From Acetivibrio sp. MSJd-27 (lineage in GTDB: Bacteria; Bacillota; Clostridia; UMGS1840; HGM11507), in the NCBI RefSeq assembly GCF_018918095.1, contig NZ_JAHLPV010000008.1, positions 34,004-98,003 of the forward strand: a stretch of DNA of 64,000 nucleotides, read 5' to 3'. Every line of letters starts with the position of its first letter. The stretch's first letter is position 1. The position numbers were made by a program, and so were the translations under genes. The notes under the pieces are model-generated. The model searched no databases, was not told where the DNA came from, and worked only from the letters and a program-made list of their open reading frames with translations. This document shows, in pieces, positions 26,545 through 34,437 of the stretch.

Positions 26545-27076
26545 AATTACCGTTCTGCGGATTTTACTGGTACCTGTTGTTTTATTTTTTGTGTATCATA
26601 TCGAGAGCAGTTTGGGGTTTAATATCACTGCAATTGTCCTGTTTCTGGCAGTGTCACTGACAGATACGCTGGATGGTCACATTGCACGCTCCCGGAATCT
26701 TGTCACTGATTTTGGAAAGTTTTTGGATCCCCTTGCGGATAAGATTTTGGTGATCTCCACAATGGTTGTGCTGATCGATTTGGGTTATCTGAGTTCGATA
26801 GCGGTTATCATTGTGATTATCCGTGAGTTTGTGGTTACTTCCCTTCGGCTGGTTGCCTCTTCAAGCAATCTGGTGATTGCCGCTTCTATGTGGGGAAAGG
26901 CGAAAACGGTGACACAGATGGTGGTCATCATCCTATTAATGCTGACACCCATGCTCCAGAATATATCCTGTTCTGGGGTTATAGCACAAATCTGTACTTG
27001 GTGTATGGTTCTTATCACGCTCTATTCCGGCATTGATTATTTGGTAAAAAATAAGCATGTGCTGAAAGAAAAATAA
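26528..27076 (+). CDS. pgsA: CDP-diacylglycerol-glycerol-3-phosphate phosphatidyltransferase
   Basis: 182 aa, overlapping the rimO end by 17 bases. The CDP-alcohol transferase signature D-G-x2-A-R-x8-G-x3-D-x3-D is complete (DGHIARSRNLVTDFGKFLDPLAD). About five to six membrane helices. It makes phosphatidylglycerol phosphate for the membrane. Confidence 0.93.
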   Translation: MNLPNKITVLRILLVPVVLFFVYHIESSLGFNITAIVLFLAVSLTDTLDGHIARSRNLVTDFGKFLDPLADKILVISTMVVLIDLGYLSSIAVIIVIIREFVVTSLRLVASSSNLVIAASMWGKAKTVTQMVVIILLMLTPMLQNISCSGVIAQICTWCMVLITLYSGIDYLVKNKHVLKEK

Positions 27077-27178
27077 CGATAGGAAAGGGAGAACAGCATT
27101 CAAGCGGCAGGCGCAATTTTGTACTGAAAATGTTTTTTGTTTGCGCGGTGTTTTTTGAAAGAGAGGAAATTTTAAAAA

Positions 27179-27871
27179 ATGGAAAACCGGCATCTTCTGC
27201 ATGAGAGGATGGAAATTGGTATTTTGCTGGCTTTGGCTGGCGGATTTTTAGATGCCTATACCTACATTACCTGTGGGGGTGTTTTTGCAAATGCCCAGAC
27301 AGGTAATATTGTGTTGATGGGGATTAGCGCGGCAAAGGGAGATTTTGCGAAAGCGGCATATTATTTTATACCGGTGGCCGCATTCTTTTTTGGTGTTTTG
27401 CTTACAGAGTACTTCCGTGAACGGTTTGACACAAAGCTTCACAGGGAGCAAAGAATGGTTCTCCTGATTGAAATGCTTCTTTTATTTGCCATTGCATGGC
27501 TGCCCGGTTGGATTCCTGTTCTTCCGATTAATGTGACCATATCCTTTATTTGCTCCCTTCAAGTAAACAGTTTTCGCAAAGTGGCTGGGGTACCTTATGC
27601 ATCTACCATGTGTACTGGAAATCTCCGTTATATTGCAGAACATTTTTATCGGTATGCGGTTGGAAAAGACCAAAGTGCAGGAAAAAAGAGTCTACGGTAT
27701 TTTCTGATTGTGTTCTCATTTTGTGCCGGGGCGGGAGGAGGCACATTTTTGATTTCCCTTTGGGGGCGGAAAGCGGGTTTTGTCTGCTGCGGTATCTTTT
27801 TAGCTGTGTTGGCGCGAATGTATTTTGGCCTTGCAGTCGAAAGAAAAGACATAAAATCCAATACAAAATAG
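27179..27871 (+). CDS. YoaK family (DUF1275) membrane protein
   Basis: 230 aa, GAGAGG ribosome site. Six predicted membrane helices, with the family signature GGFLDAYTYITCGGVFANAQTGNIVLMG at the first helix and a conserved QVNSFRKV later. The function of the family is unknown; it is often called a predicted transporter. Confidence 0.88.
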   Translation: MENRHLLHERMEIGILLALAGGFLDAYTYITCGGVFANAQTGNIVLMGISAAKGDFAKAAYYFIPVAAFFFGVLLTEYFRERFDTKLHREQRMVLLIEMLLLFAIAWLPGWIPVLPINVTISFICSLQVNSFRKVAGVPYASTMCTGNLRYIAEHFYRYAVGKDQSAGKKSLRYFLIVFSFCAGAGGGTFLISLWGRKAGFVCCGIFLAVLARMYFGLAVERKDIKSNTK

Positions 27872-27873
27872 CT

Positions 27874-27901
27874 TGACAATTATTTAAAAACATGTATAAT
27901 G
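27874..27901 (+). promoter_or_regulatory. Sigma-A promoter of tRNA-Leu
   Basis: TTGACA (27874-27879), 16-bp spacer, TATAAT (27896-27901). A 140-nt leader with a perfect 9-bp hairpin AAGATTTTT/AAAAATCTT (27921-27945) follows before the tRNA. Confidence 0.85.
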
Positions 27902-28047
27902 GTTTTATAACAAGATTGAAAGATTTTTACGCAGCAAAAATCTTACAAGTGTTTCAAACGCGCAATGCGGCAAATGTATTTTCGTGGAATGATTGAATGA
28001 TACGTTCAAACCATTTATGGAACGATGTTGCTGTTTTTAGTGTTCAT

Positions 28048-28133
28048 GCGGATGTGGCGGAATTGGCAGACGCGCCAGATTTAGGTTCTGGTGGGCGATC
28101 CCCGTGCAGGTTCAAGTCCTGTCATCCGCACCA
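28048..28133 (+). tRNA. tRNA-Leu (anticodon TAG)
   Basis: 86 nt with CCA. Acceptor GCGGATG/CATCCGC, class II long variable arm (TGGGCGATCCCCGTG region), anticodon stem CCAGA/TCTGG with loop TTTAGGT (anticodon TAG, reads CUA/CUG-type Leu codons), GGTTCAAGTCC T-arm. Confidence 0.96.
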
Positions 28134-28140
28134 AACCAAT

Positions 28141-28190
28141 ATAATCCGAACCAAATCTTCTTAATCGGAGATGGGTTCGGATTATTTGTT
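28141..28190 (+). terminator. Terminator after tRNA-Leu
   Basis: 12-bp stem ATAATCCGAACC/GGTTCGGATTAT with a 21-base loop and TTGTTTT tail. Confidence 0.7.
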
Positions 28191-28302
28191 TTCTTCGAGA
28201 AATTCGAGGATACGCATTTCAGAAACGGCGTGGTAAAGCGTCCCGAATCCAAGCCCAGAGGGCCGAGAAAACCAAAACTGGCAAAGGATAAGGAGGACAA
28301 TT

Positions 28303-28551
28303 ATGAAAACCATCAAAAGCTGTGAATTCAACATGGACACTGGCTGTGTAGAACTGCGGTTTCAGGACGGCAGCATGATCTCCATCGACTGCACTGCCGT
28401 GGAAAACGAAGTGGCGGATAATCCTTATGAGCGGTCGGAGCTGGACTACCTCATCTACAACGACCCGCTGGCTTATGCAGACCTCATTCTGAACGGCGAC
28501 GTCGAGGCGTATCTGAACGCCGTCACGGAGTATAAGCCCTACGAAAACTGA
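28303..28551 (+). CDS. Small accessory protein (DUF6061-like)
   Basis: 82 aa with a perfect AAGGAGGAC ribosome site. It is acidic and beta-rich at the start (KSCEFNMDTGCVELRFQDGSMISIDCTAVENE), with a helical C terminus (DPLAYADLILNGDVEAYLN). I believe it matches the DUF6061 family found in clostridial mobile elements, but am not certain. GC-rich codon use differs from the flanks. It lies directly after tRNA-Leu, a common integration target, and ends at its own terminator. Confidence 0.75.
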   Translation: MKTIKSCEFNMDTGCVELRFQDGSMISIDCTAVENEVADNPYERSELDYLIYNDPLAYADLILNGDVEAYLNAVTEYKPYEN

Positions 28552-28560
28552 ACAAATGCA

Positions 28561-28593
28561 CAAAAGGGGATGGCGGTCTTCCATCCCCTTTTG
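28561..28593 (+). terminator. Terminator of the 82-aa gene
   Basis: Perfect 13-bp stem CAAAAGGGGATGG/CCATCCCCTTTTG with a 7-base loop; the 3' stem ends in TTTT. Confidence 0.8.
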
Positions 28594-28703
28594 CCATGCT
28601 GTTTTAGGAGTATATATCCCTTGGATTTGTCTTATATCTATCCATTATAACACACGTTTTAAATCCTGGCGAGTATGTCCTGTTCTTTTTTCCTGTCTTT
28701 CCC

Positions 28704-28750
28704 ATAAAAATATGCACCTCCAAAAGTGTCTAACTTTTGGGGTGCATATC
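28704..28750 (-). terminator. Inverted repeat, likely terminator of the 90-aa gene
   Basis: ATATGCACC...CCAAAAG with CTTTTGG...GGTGCATAT; read on the minus strand it is followed by TTTTT. The CCAAAAGTTAGACAC part resembles ends of IS3-type elements, so an old insertion end is the alternative. Confidence 0.55.
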
Positions 28751-28806
28751 AATTTATGTTTTGCTACGCTGTCCCGAATTTTTCGTATAGAAAAAAATTG
28801 CGATGC

Positions 28807-29079
28807 TCAAATGATTTTCAGATATTGCAGAAGCTGGATGCTGTCCGTTATTCCCTTTTCATACAGCCAGCGCTGGAACCGGTTTTCTGCGAGCCGGCGT
28901 TCTTCCATCCAATCCTGAACGTCCTGCCATTGCTCTTCCAGCAGGCTGTCCCGCAGAAAAATGTCGGTCTCCTCAAAATACCGCCGCTCGTTTTCTGCCG
29001 CCGGACTGCTTTGATACTCCTCGCAGGCTTTCTGCATCATGTTTTCTACAAATTCGTTTAATTCTTCTTTTACGTACAT
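28807..29079 (-). CDS. Small helical protein, paralogue of the 13847-14113 gene
   Basis: 90 aa, AAAGGAG ribosome site. All-helical and acidic, with a Trp/Arg-rich C-terminal third (EEQWQDVQDWMEERRLAENR). It aligns end to end with the 88-aa protein at 13847 (same length, same V/I-K-E/Q-x-L start and x-K-G/H-G-I-T segment near the end). It is preceded by the same structured leader and, in this locus, by an RHH gene. Function unknown. Confidence 0.75.
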   Translation of the reverse strand: MYVKEELNEFVENMMQKACEEYQSSPAAENERRYFEETDIFLRDSLLEEQWQDVQDWMEERRLAENRFQRWLYEKGITDSIQLLQYLKII

Positions 29080-29108
29080 TTTGATACTCCTTTTCTTTGA
29101 TTTATGGG

Positions 29109-29238
29109 TTTTCGCACAAACTGCTTGAAAGAAGGGAGTACATATGGTAAAATATTTATGTATCTCTGCTTCGGCAGCAGGTGCGTGGGGGAGGAGCAGA
29201 ATACTTTGTGATGGTTACTGCTTCTCCTATTTTTTGTC
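29109..29238 (-). ncRNA. Structured leader element, copy B
   Basis: Minus-strand copy of the element at 13684-13818. It starts right at the RHH gene stop codon with AGGAGAAGCA, has a TGCTCCTCCC partner, a second hairpin CTGCT/AGCAG and the closing TTCTTTCAAGC-GTT-GT block, then the ribosome site of the 90-aa gene. Confidence 0.55.
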
Positions 29239-29403
29239 CTTCAGCCCTTTGATTGCGGTGCGCACACCGTCGGCACGGCTGACATCAGCACGTATGCAAT
29301 AGTCGTCCAGTATGGATGCCTCCTCCGCGTCAATACGAACGGTCAGCTTCACCGACTTCGGGTTTTCTGAAAAAGGGCGGCCGGGTTTTCTTTTGTCCGA
29401 CAA
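29227..29403 (-). CDS. Ribbon-helix-helix (CopG-like) protein
   Basis: 58 aa from TTG 29403, seven bases after AAAGGAGG; a more upstream TTG (29430) overlaps the operator and lacks a ribosome site. MSDKRKPGRPFSENPK start, beta strand KSVKLTVRIDAEEA, then two helices ending VRTAIKGL: the layout of small RHH DNA-binding proteins found in mobile elements. It probably represses its own promoter, where a TTGTCGACAA palindrome lies between the -10 and the gene. Confidence 0.8.
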   Translation of the reverse strand: MSDKRKPGRPFSENPKSVKLTVRIDAEEASILDDYCIRADVSRADGVRTAIKGLKDKK

Positions 29404-29423
29404 GACAACACCTCCTTTTGTTG

Positions 29424-29463
29424 TCGACAATAATATTATAGTTTATGCCGACAAGAATGTCAA
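29424..29463 (-). promoter_or_regulatory. Consensus sigma-A promoter and operator of the RHH gene
   Basis: Minus strand TTGACA (29458-29463), 17-bp spacer, TATAAT (29435-29440): a perfect consensus. TTGTCGGCA lies in the spacer and the palindrome TTGTCGACAA at 29420-29431 overlaps the start site, as expected for an autorepressor. Confidence 0.8.
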
Positions 29464-29523
29464 TAAAAACGGAAAAAGAATTTTGAAAAATTTTTTAAAC
29501 TTTTAAAGTAAAAAATATATGAA

Positions 29524-29560
29524 AAACAAGCGCTTATTTTCAAAAGATAAGCGCTTGTTT
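29524..29560. terminator. Perfect 14-bp hairpin
   Basis: AAACAAGCGCTTAT/ATAAGCGCTTGTTT with T runs on both strands; probably a bidirectional terminator at the border of the accessory stretch. Confidence 0.6.
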
Positions 29561-29580
29561 GAATGAGAAAGCGATTCTTT

Positions 29581-29645
29581 TCTGTCCTCGCCTCCCAGGC
29601 GGCAGTTTCCACTTCCTTTTTTCGGTGGCGGTACAATTCGTCACC
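29581..29645 (+). repeat. Dispersed repeat R1, partial copy
   Basis: TGTCC-CGCCTC-AGGCGG followed by TTTCCACTTC and GGCGGT-CAAT, matching 32900-32960 base for base over most of its length. The second half of R1 (CGGGGCAA...CTTATTGAA) is missing here. Confidence 0.55.
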
Positions 29646-29687
29646 GAAACACTTTGCTCCTTAGGAAAGGTAAAGCTGTAAAGAACG

Positions 29688-29873
29688 TCATGAACGGTTT
29701 TTTCGTTTTTTTGCTTTTTTATCCACTTCAATCGGGGAACGCCACGCCTGATAATCATTCTCATTGTTCTGCTCTGTGGACAAGGTGTCCAATATCTGTT
29801 TTCCATCTGATGCAAAGGTGTCCGCTATATTGGTTTCACAGTTTAAAAAGTGCTGTTTTCTGAATTCTTTCAT
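29688..29873 (-). CDS. Small hypothetical protein
   Basis: 61 aa from ATG 29873 with GGAAGGGAGCG upstream; the longer upstream frame has no ribosome site. Hydrophilic, starting MKEFRKQHFLNCETN and ending in a Lys/Arg-rich tail. Not recognised. It lies in the accessory stretch after tRNA-Leu and is GC-poorer than the housekeeping genes. It may be a real short gene or a remnant. Confidence 0.4.
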   Translation of the reverse strand: MKEFRKQHFLNCETNIADTFASDGKQILDTLSTEQNNENDYQAWRSPIEVDKKAKKRKNRS

Positions 29874-29966
29874 TTTTTTCGCTCCCTTCCGTTTCTTATT
29901 CTGGCAGGATCCTGTTTTCCTATTCCTGTTTTCTCTGTATAAGTTGCACAAAAAGAAAAAAGGGGA

Positions 29967-29995
29967 TTGAATTTTTATACATATTGATTTATAAT
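29967..29995 (+). promoter_or_regulatory. argD promoter with candidate ArgR box
   Basis: TTGAAT (29967-29972), 17-bp spacer, TATAAT (29990-29995). TGAATTTTTATACA (29968-29981) differs by one base from the ARG-box form TGAAT-W4-ATTCA and overlaps the -35, so arginine repression by an ArgR/AhrC protein is plausible. Confidence 0.55.
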
Positions 29996-30055
29996 TATGA
30001 ATATACATATTGAAAGTAATTCATGAAAACATGCGATAATAAAGGAATGAGTGAA

Positions 30056-31255
30056 ATGAAACCATTGCAGGAAATCATGCATAATGATGAAACCTATTAT
30101 ATGAATACCTTTGGAAAGAGAAATCCGGTGGCCTTCACCCATGGGGAGGGAATGAAGCTCTTTGACACCGAGGGAAAGCCCTATCTGGATTTCTTTGCCG
30201 GGATTGCGGTCAATTCTTTGGGCTATCATCATCCCGCGCTGACCAAAACCATTCAGCAGCAGGCGGAAAAGGTGCTGCACACCTCCTCCGTTTTTTACAT
30301 TGAACAGCAGGCCCGGCTGGCAAAGCTTCTGGTGACCAACTCCTGTGCGGACAGGGTGTTTTTCTGCAATTCCGGTGCGGAGGCCAATGAGGGGGCAATC
30401 AAGCTTGCCCGGAAATATTTCTGGAACAAAGGGGAGCAGCGTCCGGAATTCATCACGCTTCAGAGCTCCTTCCACGGGCGGACGCTGGCTACCGTGTCTG
30501 CAACCGGACAGGAAAAATATCAAAAGCCCTACGCCCCTCTGGTGGAGAAATTTATCCATGTTCCGATAAACGATATCGAGGCATTCCGCGCGCAGGCGAG
30601 TAAAAAAACAGCGGCTGTCATGCTGGAGCTCATTCAGGGGGAAAGCGGCGTTCACCCCATCGATTCCGCTTATCTGACAGAGATCCGGAACATCTGTGAC
30701 GAGAAAGGCATTCTTCTGATTTTTGACGAGGTACAGACCGGCGTGGGAAGAACGGGAAAATTGTTTTGCTATGAAAATTATGGCGTGGAGCCAGATATCT
30801 TTACCCTTGCAAAAGGGCTGGGCGGCGGCGTTCCCGTCGGCGCGCTTCTGGCAAAGGAGCCGTTTTGTGCCTTTGAGCCGGGGGACCATGGCACCACCTT
30901 CGGCGGGAATCCGCTCTCCTGTGCCTGCGGTATCTGTGTCATACAAGAGTTGCTGGAAAACGGATTGATTGAAAATGCCGAAAAGACAGGGAGCTATTTT
31001 CAGTCGGCTCTGAAGAACATTTCATCTCCCTTGATTGCAGAGGTTCGCGGCATGGGGCTGATGATCGGCGTTGAGATGACAGCGGGGATCGGAAAGACGG
31101 TTCAGAAGCTGCTGCAGGAAAAAGGGATTCTGGCCGGCGCAGTCGGCGACAAAATTTTGAGATTGGTTCCGCCGCTGATCATCACCGAAAAAGAAGTGGA
31201 TATTTTTGTAACGAATCTGACAGCCGTGCTGGCAGAGGTTGAAAAAGGAGCGTAA
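30056..31255 (+). CDS. argD: Acetylornithine aminotransferase
   Basis: 399 aa from ATG 30056, nine bases after AAAGGA; earlier in-frame ATGs have no spacing for a ribosome site. Class III aminotransferase: GIAVNSLGYHHP, NSGAEANEGAIKLAR, FDEVQTGVGRTG (PLP Asp) and AKGLGGG (Schiff-base Lys about 251). It converts N-acetylglutamate semialdehyde to N-acetylornithine; some members also act on succinyl-ornithine or diaminopimelate intermediates. It is followed 4 bases later by argF. The other arginine genes are not in this window. Confidence 0.93.
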   Translation: MKPLQEIMHNDETYYMNTFGKRNPVAFTHGEGMKLFDTEGKPYLDFFAGIAVNSLGYHHPALTKTIQQQAEKVLHTSSVFYIEQQARLAKLLVTNSCADRVFFCNSGAEANEGAIKLARKYFWNKGEQRPEFITLQSSFHGRTLATVSATGQEKYQKPYAPLVEKFIHVPINDIEAFRAQASKKTAAVMLELIQGESGVHPIDSAYLTEIRNICDEKGILLIFDEVQTGVGRTGKLFCYENYGVEPDIFTLAKGLGGGVPVGALLAKEPFCAFEPGDHGTTFGGNPLSCACGICVIQELLENGLIENAEKTGSYFQSALKNISSPLIAEVRGMGLMIGVEMTAGIGKTVQKLLQEKGILAGAVGDKILRLVPPLIITEKEVDIFVTNLTAVLAEVEKGA

Positions 31256-31259
31256 ATAG

Positions 31260-32186
31260 ATGAAACATTTAATCACATTGAAGGATATCACAACGGATGA
31301 ATTTCATGACATACTGAAGCTGACGGAAAAGCTGAAATATGAAAATAAAAACGGGATCACCCATCATTTGCTGAAAGGAAAAACATTGGGAATGATCTTT
31401 GCCAAATCCTCCACCCGTACCCGGATTTCCTTTGAAGTCGGAATGTACCAGCTGGGGGGTCACGCTCTGTTTCTGAATACCAATGACATTCAGCTGGGGC
31501 GGGGAGAAAGCATCTATGACACGGCAAATGTACTTTCCCGCTTTATTGACGGTATCATGATCCGCACCTTTGATCAGAAGGATGTGGAGGATCTGGCCAA
31601 ATACGGACAGATTCCCGTCATCAACGGGTTGACGGATCTGACCCATCCCTGCCAGGCGCTGACCGACATGTTTACCATCTATGAGGAAAAGGGAAAGCTG
31701 GAAGGGCTGAAGTTGTGCTATGTAGGCGACGGCAACAATATGACCCATTCTCTTCTGTTTGCCTGCGCTCATGCGGGTATGGATATGAGTGTGGCGACGC
31801 CAAAGGGCTTTGAATGCGATCCGCAGATTGTGGAGGACGCCCTTGCGATGGCGAAAAAATCCGGCTCCAAGCTGGTGTTTACCAACGATCCGCAGGAGGC
31901 GGCTGCCGGTGCGGACGCGGTTTATACCGATACCTGGGTCAGCATGGGCCAGGAGAGGGAGAAAGCGGAGAAGGTCAAGAAGTTTGATGGCTTCCAGGTA
32001 AACAAAGAACTGATGGCGCATGCCGCGCCCGACGCGATTTTCCTGCACTGTCTGCCCGCTTACCGGGGATATGAAGTGTCGGCGGATGTGATTGACTCCC
32101 CATGCTCCAAGGTGTTTGACGAGGCGGAAAACCGTCTGCACACCCAGAAGGCAGTTATGGCAATGCTGATGGGACAGCAAAATTAA
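31260..32186 (+). CDS. argF: Ornithine carbamoyltransferase
   Basis: 308 aa, AAGGAGCG ribosome site. Carbamoyl-phosphate motif SSTRTR, ornithine-binding HPCQALTD, and HCLPAYRGYEVS near the C terminus confirm OTCase. Makes citrulline from ornithine and carbamoyl phosphate. Directly downstream of argD; a biosynthetic rather than catabolic role is suggested by that pairing and by the candidate ARG box. Confidence 0.96.
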   Translation: MKHLITLKDITTDEFHDILKLTEKLKYENKNGITHHLLKGKTLGMIFAKSSTRTRISFEVGMYQLGGHALFLNTNDIQLGRGESIYDTANVLSRFIDGIMIRTFDQKDVEDLAKYGQIPVINGLTDLTHPCQALTDMFTIYEEKGKLEGLKLCYVGDGNNMTHSLLFACAHAGMDMSVATPKGFECDPQIVEDALAMAKKSGSKLVFTNDPQEAAAGADAVYTDTWVSMGQEREKAEKVKKFDGFQVNKELMAHAAPDAIFLHCLPAYRGYEVSADVIDSPCSKVFDEAENRLHTQKAVMAMLMGQQN

Positions 32187-32199
32187 GGGGGACAGCAGG

Positions 32200-32733
32200 A
32201 TGGCAGAGGAGAAGAAACAGATGGGGGAAAAGCTTTACGGGTTCAGCGTCAAGCTGGCAACCGAGAGCGAGATCCCGCAGATTGCCGAGATCACCAGGGA
32301 CGCTTTTGTCCGCTATGAAAAGCAGGCGCGCATTCCCCACGAGGTGGAGGCTTTAAACGAGACCTATGACGACATCCGCAAGGATTTGGAGGAGAAGTAT
32401 GTATTCGTGGCGTTTATCAACGGGGAACCGGTGGGGAGCGTCCGCATTAAAATCAATGAGGACGGCACGGCCTATCTCTCCCGTTTCGGCGTGCGTTCCA
32501 ACAACCAGAATAACGGGATCGGGAAGACTTTGATGAACGTGGTGGATAAAGTGATGCAGGAGCACCAGGTAAAGCAGCTGCGGCTGCATACGGCGGCAAG
32601 CTATATTCCCCTGGTACGCTTCTATTACGGCAGGGGCTTTTATATTGATTCCACCGAGAAGGACAGGGGATATATCCGCGCGCTTCTCATCAAGGATTAT
32701 GAGTCCGAAGTGGTTCAGCAATATTACATATAA
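32200..32733 (+). CDS. GNAT family N-acetyltransferase
   Basis: 177 aa, 14 bases after argF. GNAT fold with VAFINGEPVGSVRI, acetyl-CoA loop VRSNNQNNGIGKTLM (Q/R-x-x-G-x-G/A type, slightly diverged) and YYGRGFYIDS. The substrate is unknown. Co-transcription with argD-argF makes N-acetylation of glutamate or another arginine-pathway amine possible, but small stand-alone GNATs have many substrates. Confidence 0.8.
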   Translation: MAEEKKQMGEKLYGFSVKLATESEIPQIAEITRDAFVRYEKQARIPHEVEALNETYDDIRKDLEEKYVFVAFINGEPVGSVRIKINEDGTAYLSRFGVRSNNQNNGIGKTLMNVVDKVMQEHQVKQLRLHTAASYIPLVRFYYGRGFYIDSTEKDRGYIRALLIKDYESEVVQQYYI

Positions 32734-32899
32734 CCTCGCTGTATGTCTTCCGTTTCTAAAACGGCAGGAACCTTATTGAAAGATCAGGAGGCGGATATCA
32801 TCTTGCGCTTCGCTCGGTTGAAACGCTATTAAGGTAACTTTTTCCGCGCAAAAGCTTTCAATGAAATCTTGTTATAAATATACATATAACAAAAGAAAG
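32734..32899. other. Spacer after the arg genes
   Basis: No gene seen. A distant ACCTTA/TAAGGT pairing (about 32770 and 32834) and a TTGCGCTTCGCTCGG segment are the only structure; it runs into repeat R1. Confidence 0.5.
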
Positions 32900-32998
32900 A
32901 TGTCCCCGTCTCTTAGGCGGGGCATTCCACTTCATTTTTCTGCGGCGGTGCAATCCATAAAAACGTTGTATTCCGGGGCAACGCCCCTTATTGAACAG
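32900..32998 (+). repeat. Dispersed repeat R1, full copy
   Basis: TGTCCCCGTCTCTTAGGCGGGGCAT hairpin-forming head, middle with TGCGGCGGTGCAATCC, and tail CGTTGTATTCCGGGGCAACGCCCCTTATTGAA. Head and middle match 29581-29645; head and tail match 35782-35914 (opposite strand); the tail matches 55540-55570. Confidence 0.65.
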
Positions 32999-33005
32999 AT
33001 GATCG

Positions 33006-33033
33006 GGGCAGTACCGTACGGGACTGCCCTTTT
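33006..33033 (+). terminator. Hairpin before glyA
   Basis: GGGCAGT/ACTGCCC stem followed by TTTT; likely ends the arg transcript. Confidence 0.6.
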
Positions 33034-33076
33034 GAACGGAACTTAAAAATTTTGTCAGCAAACAGTGAAATATTCC

Positions 33077-33105
33077 TTGTAAAACCGAGAAAAATCTTAT
33101 ATAAT
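33077..33105 (+). promoter_or_regulatory. Sigma-A promoter of glyA
   Basis: TTGTAA (33077-33082), 17-bp spacer, TATAAT (33100-33105). Confidence 0.7.
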
Positions 33106-33143
33106 ATAGATAAATAAAATATTATAATGGGGTGTTATATTTC

Positions 33144-34379
33144 ATGAGCTTTACGGACAAGATAGAAAAAATCGATCCCGAGATTGCAGAGGCAATCAAC
33201 AAGGAGCTGGCCAGACAGCGCAATAACATTGAGCTGATTGCATCGGAGAACATTGTTTCCGAGGCGGTTATGCAGGCGGTGGGTTCGCCTTTGACCAACA
33301 AGTATGCAGAGGGTTACTCCGGAAAACGGTACTATGGCGGATGCGAATGTGTGGACATCGCTGAAGATCTGGCGATTGAGCGGGCGAAAAAACTGTTCGG
33401 CGCGGAGTTTGTCAATGTGCAACCTCACTCCGGCGCGCAGGCCAATACGGCGGTTTATTTTGCAATGCTGAACCCGGGCGACACCATCCTGGGAATGAGC
33501 CTGGCGCACGGCGGCCATCTGACGCACGGAAGCCCGGTTAATATCAGCGGAAAATATTTTAATATTGTTCCTTACGGTTTGGATGACAGCGGCCGGATCG
33601 ATTATGAAGAAGTCAGAAGGCTTGCACTGGAACACAAGCCGAAAATGATTGTCTGCGGCGCAAGCGCTTATCCGAGAAAGATTGAATTTGATAAATTTGC
33701 AGAGATTGCAAAGGAAGTCGGCGCGTATCTGATGTGCGATATCGCGCACATCGCCGGACTGGTTGTGGCAGGGCTTCACCAGAATCCGGTTCCCTATGCG
33801 GATTTCGTGACCACCACCACCCACAAAACCTTAAGAGGTCCCAGAGGTGGTATGATTATGTGCAAAGAGGAGTACGGTAAAGCAATCAACAAAGCGGTAT
33901 TCCCGGGCATGCAGGGCGGTCCTCTGATGCACACCATTGCCGGCAAGGCGGTCTGCTTCAAAGAGGCTCTTTCCGATGAATTCAAAGCCTATCAGACACA
34001 GGTTGTCAAAAACGCGGCTGCGCTGGCTGACGCTTTGATGGCGGAAGGCTTCCATCTGGTTTCCGGTGGAACGGATAACCATCTGATGCTGGTTGACCTG
34101 CAAAATATGAACATCACCGGAAAAGAGATGGAAAAACGTCTGGACGAGGTGGCCATCACCGTCAATAAAAACGCGGTTCCCAACGATCCGCAGAGCCCGT
34201 TTGTCACAAGCGGTATCCGCATCGGAACGCCGGCTTGTACCTCCAGAGGCTTTGTGGAGGAGGATATGAAAACCATTGCGAGGCTGATCAAGCTGACCGT
34301 CACCGAGTTTGAAACGAAAAAGGACGAGATCAAAAAAGAAGTGGAAGCGCTGACAGCGAAATATCCTCTTTACGAGTAG
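33144..34379 (+). CDS. glyA: Serine hydroxymethyltransferase
   Basis: 411 aa from ATG 33144 (GGGGTG nine bases ahead); an in-frame GTG at 33132 overlaps that site. Motifs: [48 protein letters not shown] and [13 protein letters not shown] (PLP Lys). Interconverts serine and glycine with tetrahydrofolate, feeding one-carbon metabolism. Own promoter and terminator. Confidence 0.97.
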   Translation: MSFTDKIEKIDPEIAEAINKELARQRNNIELIASENIVSEAVMQAVGSPLTNKYAEGYSGKRYYGGCECVDIAEDLAIERAKKLFGAEFVNVQPHSGAQANTAVYFAMLNPGDTILGMSLAHGGHLTHGSPVNISGKYFNIVPYGLDDSGRIDYEEVRRLALEHKPKMIVCGASAYPRKIEFDKFAEIAKEVGAYLMCDIAHIAGLVVAGLHQNPVPYADFVTTTTHKTLRGPRGGMIMCKEEYGKAINKAVFPGMQGGPLMHTIAGKAVCFKEALSDEFKAYQTQVVKNAAALADALMAEGFHLVSGGTDNHLMLVDLQNMNITGKEMEKRLDEVAITVNKNAVPNDPQSPFVTSGIRIGTPACTSRGFVEEDMKTIARLIKLTVTEFETKKDEIKKEVEALTAKYPLYE

Positions 34380-34386
34380 AAAAAGA

Positions 34387-34417
34387 AAAATGCCCCTGCT
34401 TCCGGCAGGGGCATTTT
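34387..34417 (+). terminator. Terminator of glyA
   Basis: AAAATGCCCCTGC/GCAGGGGCATTTT perfect stem with TTCCG loop. Confidence 0.88.
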
Positions 34418-34437
34418 GACAGAGGAGAGATGAAAAT

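Noticed and set aside
29143..29298. 51-codon plus-strand frame with an AAGGGAG-like site
   Set aside because: Antisense to the RHH gene end and leader element; the conserved leader explains the sequence better.
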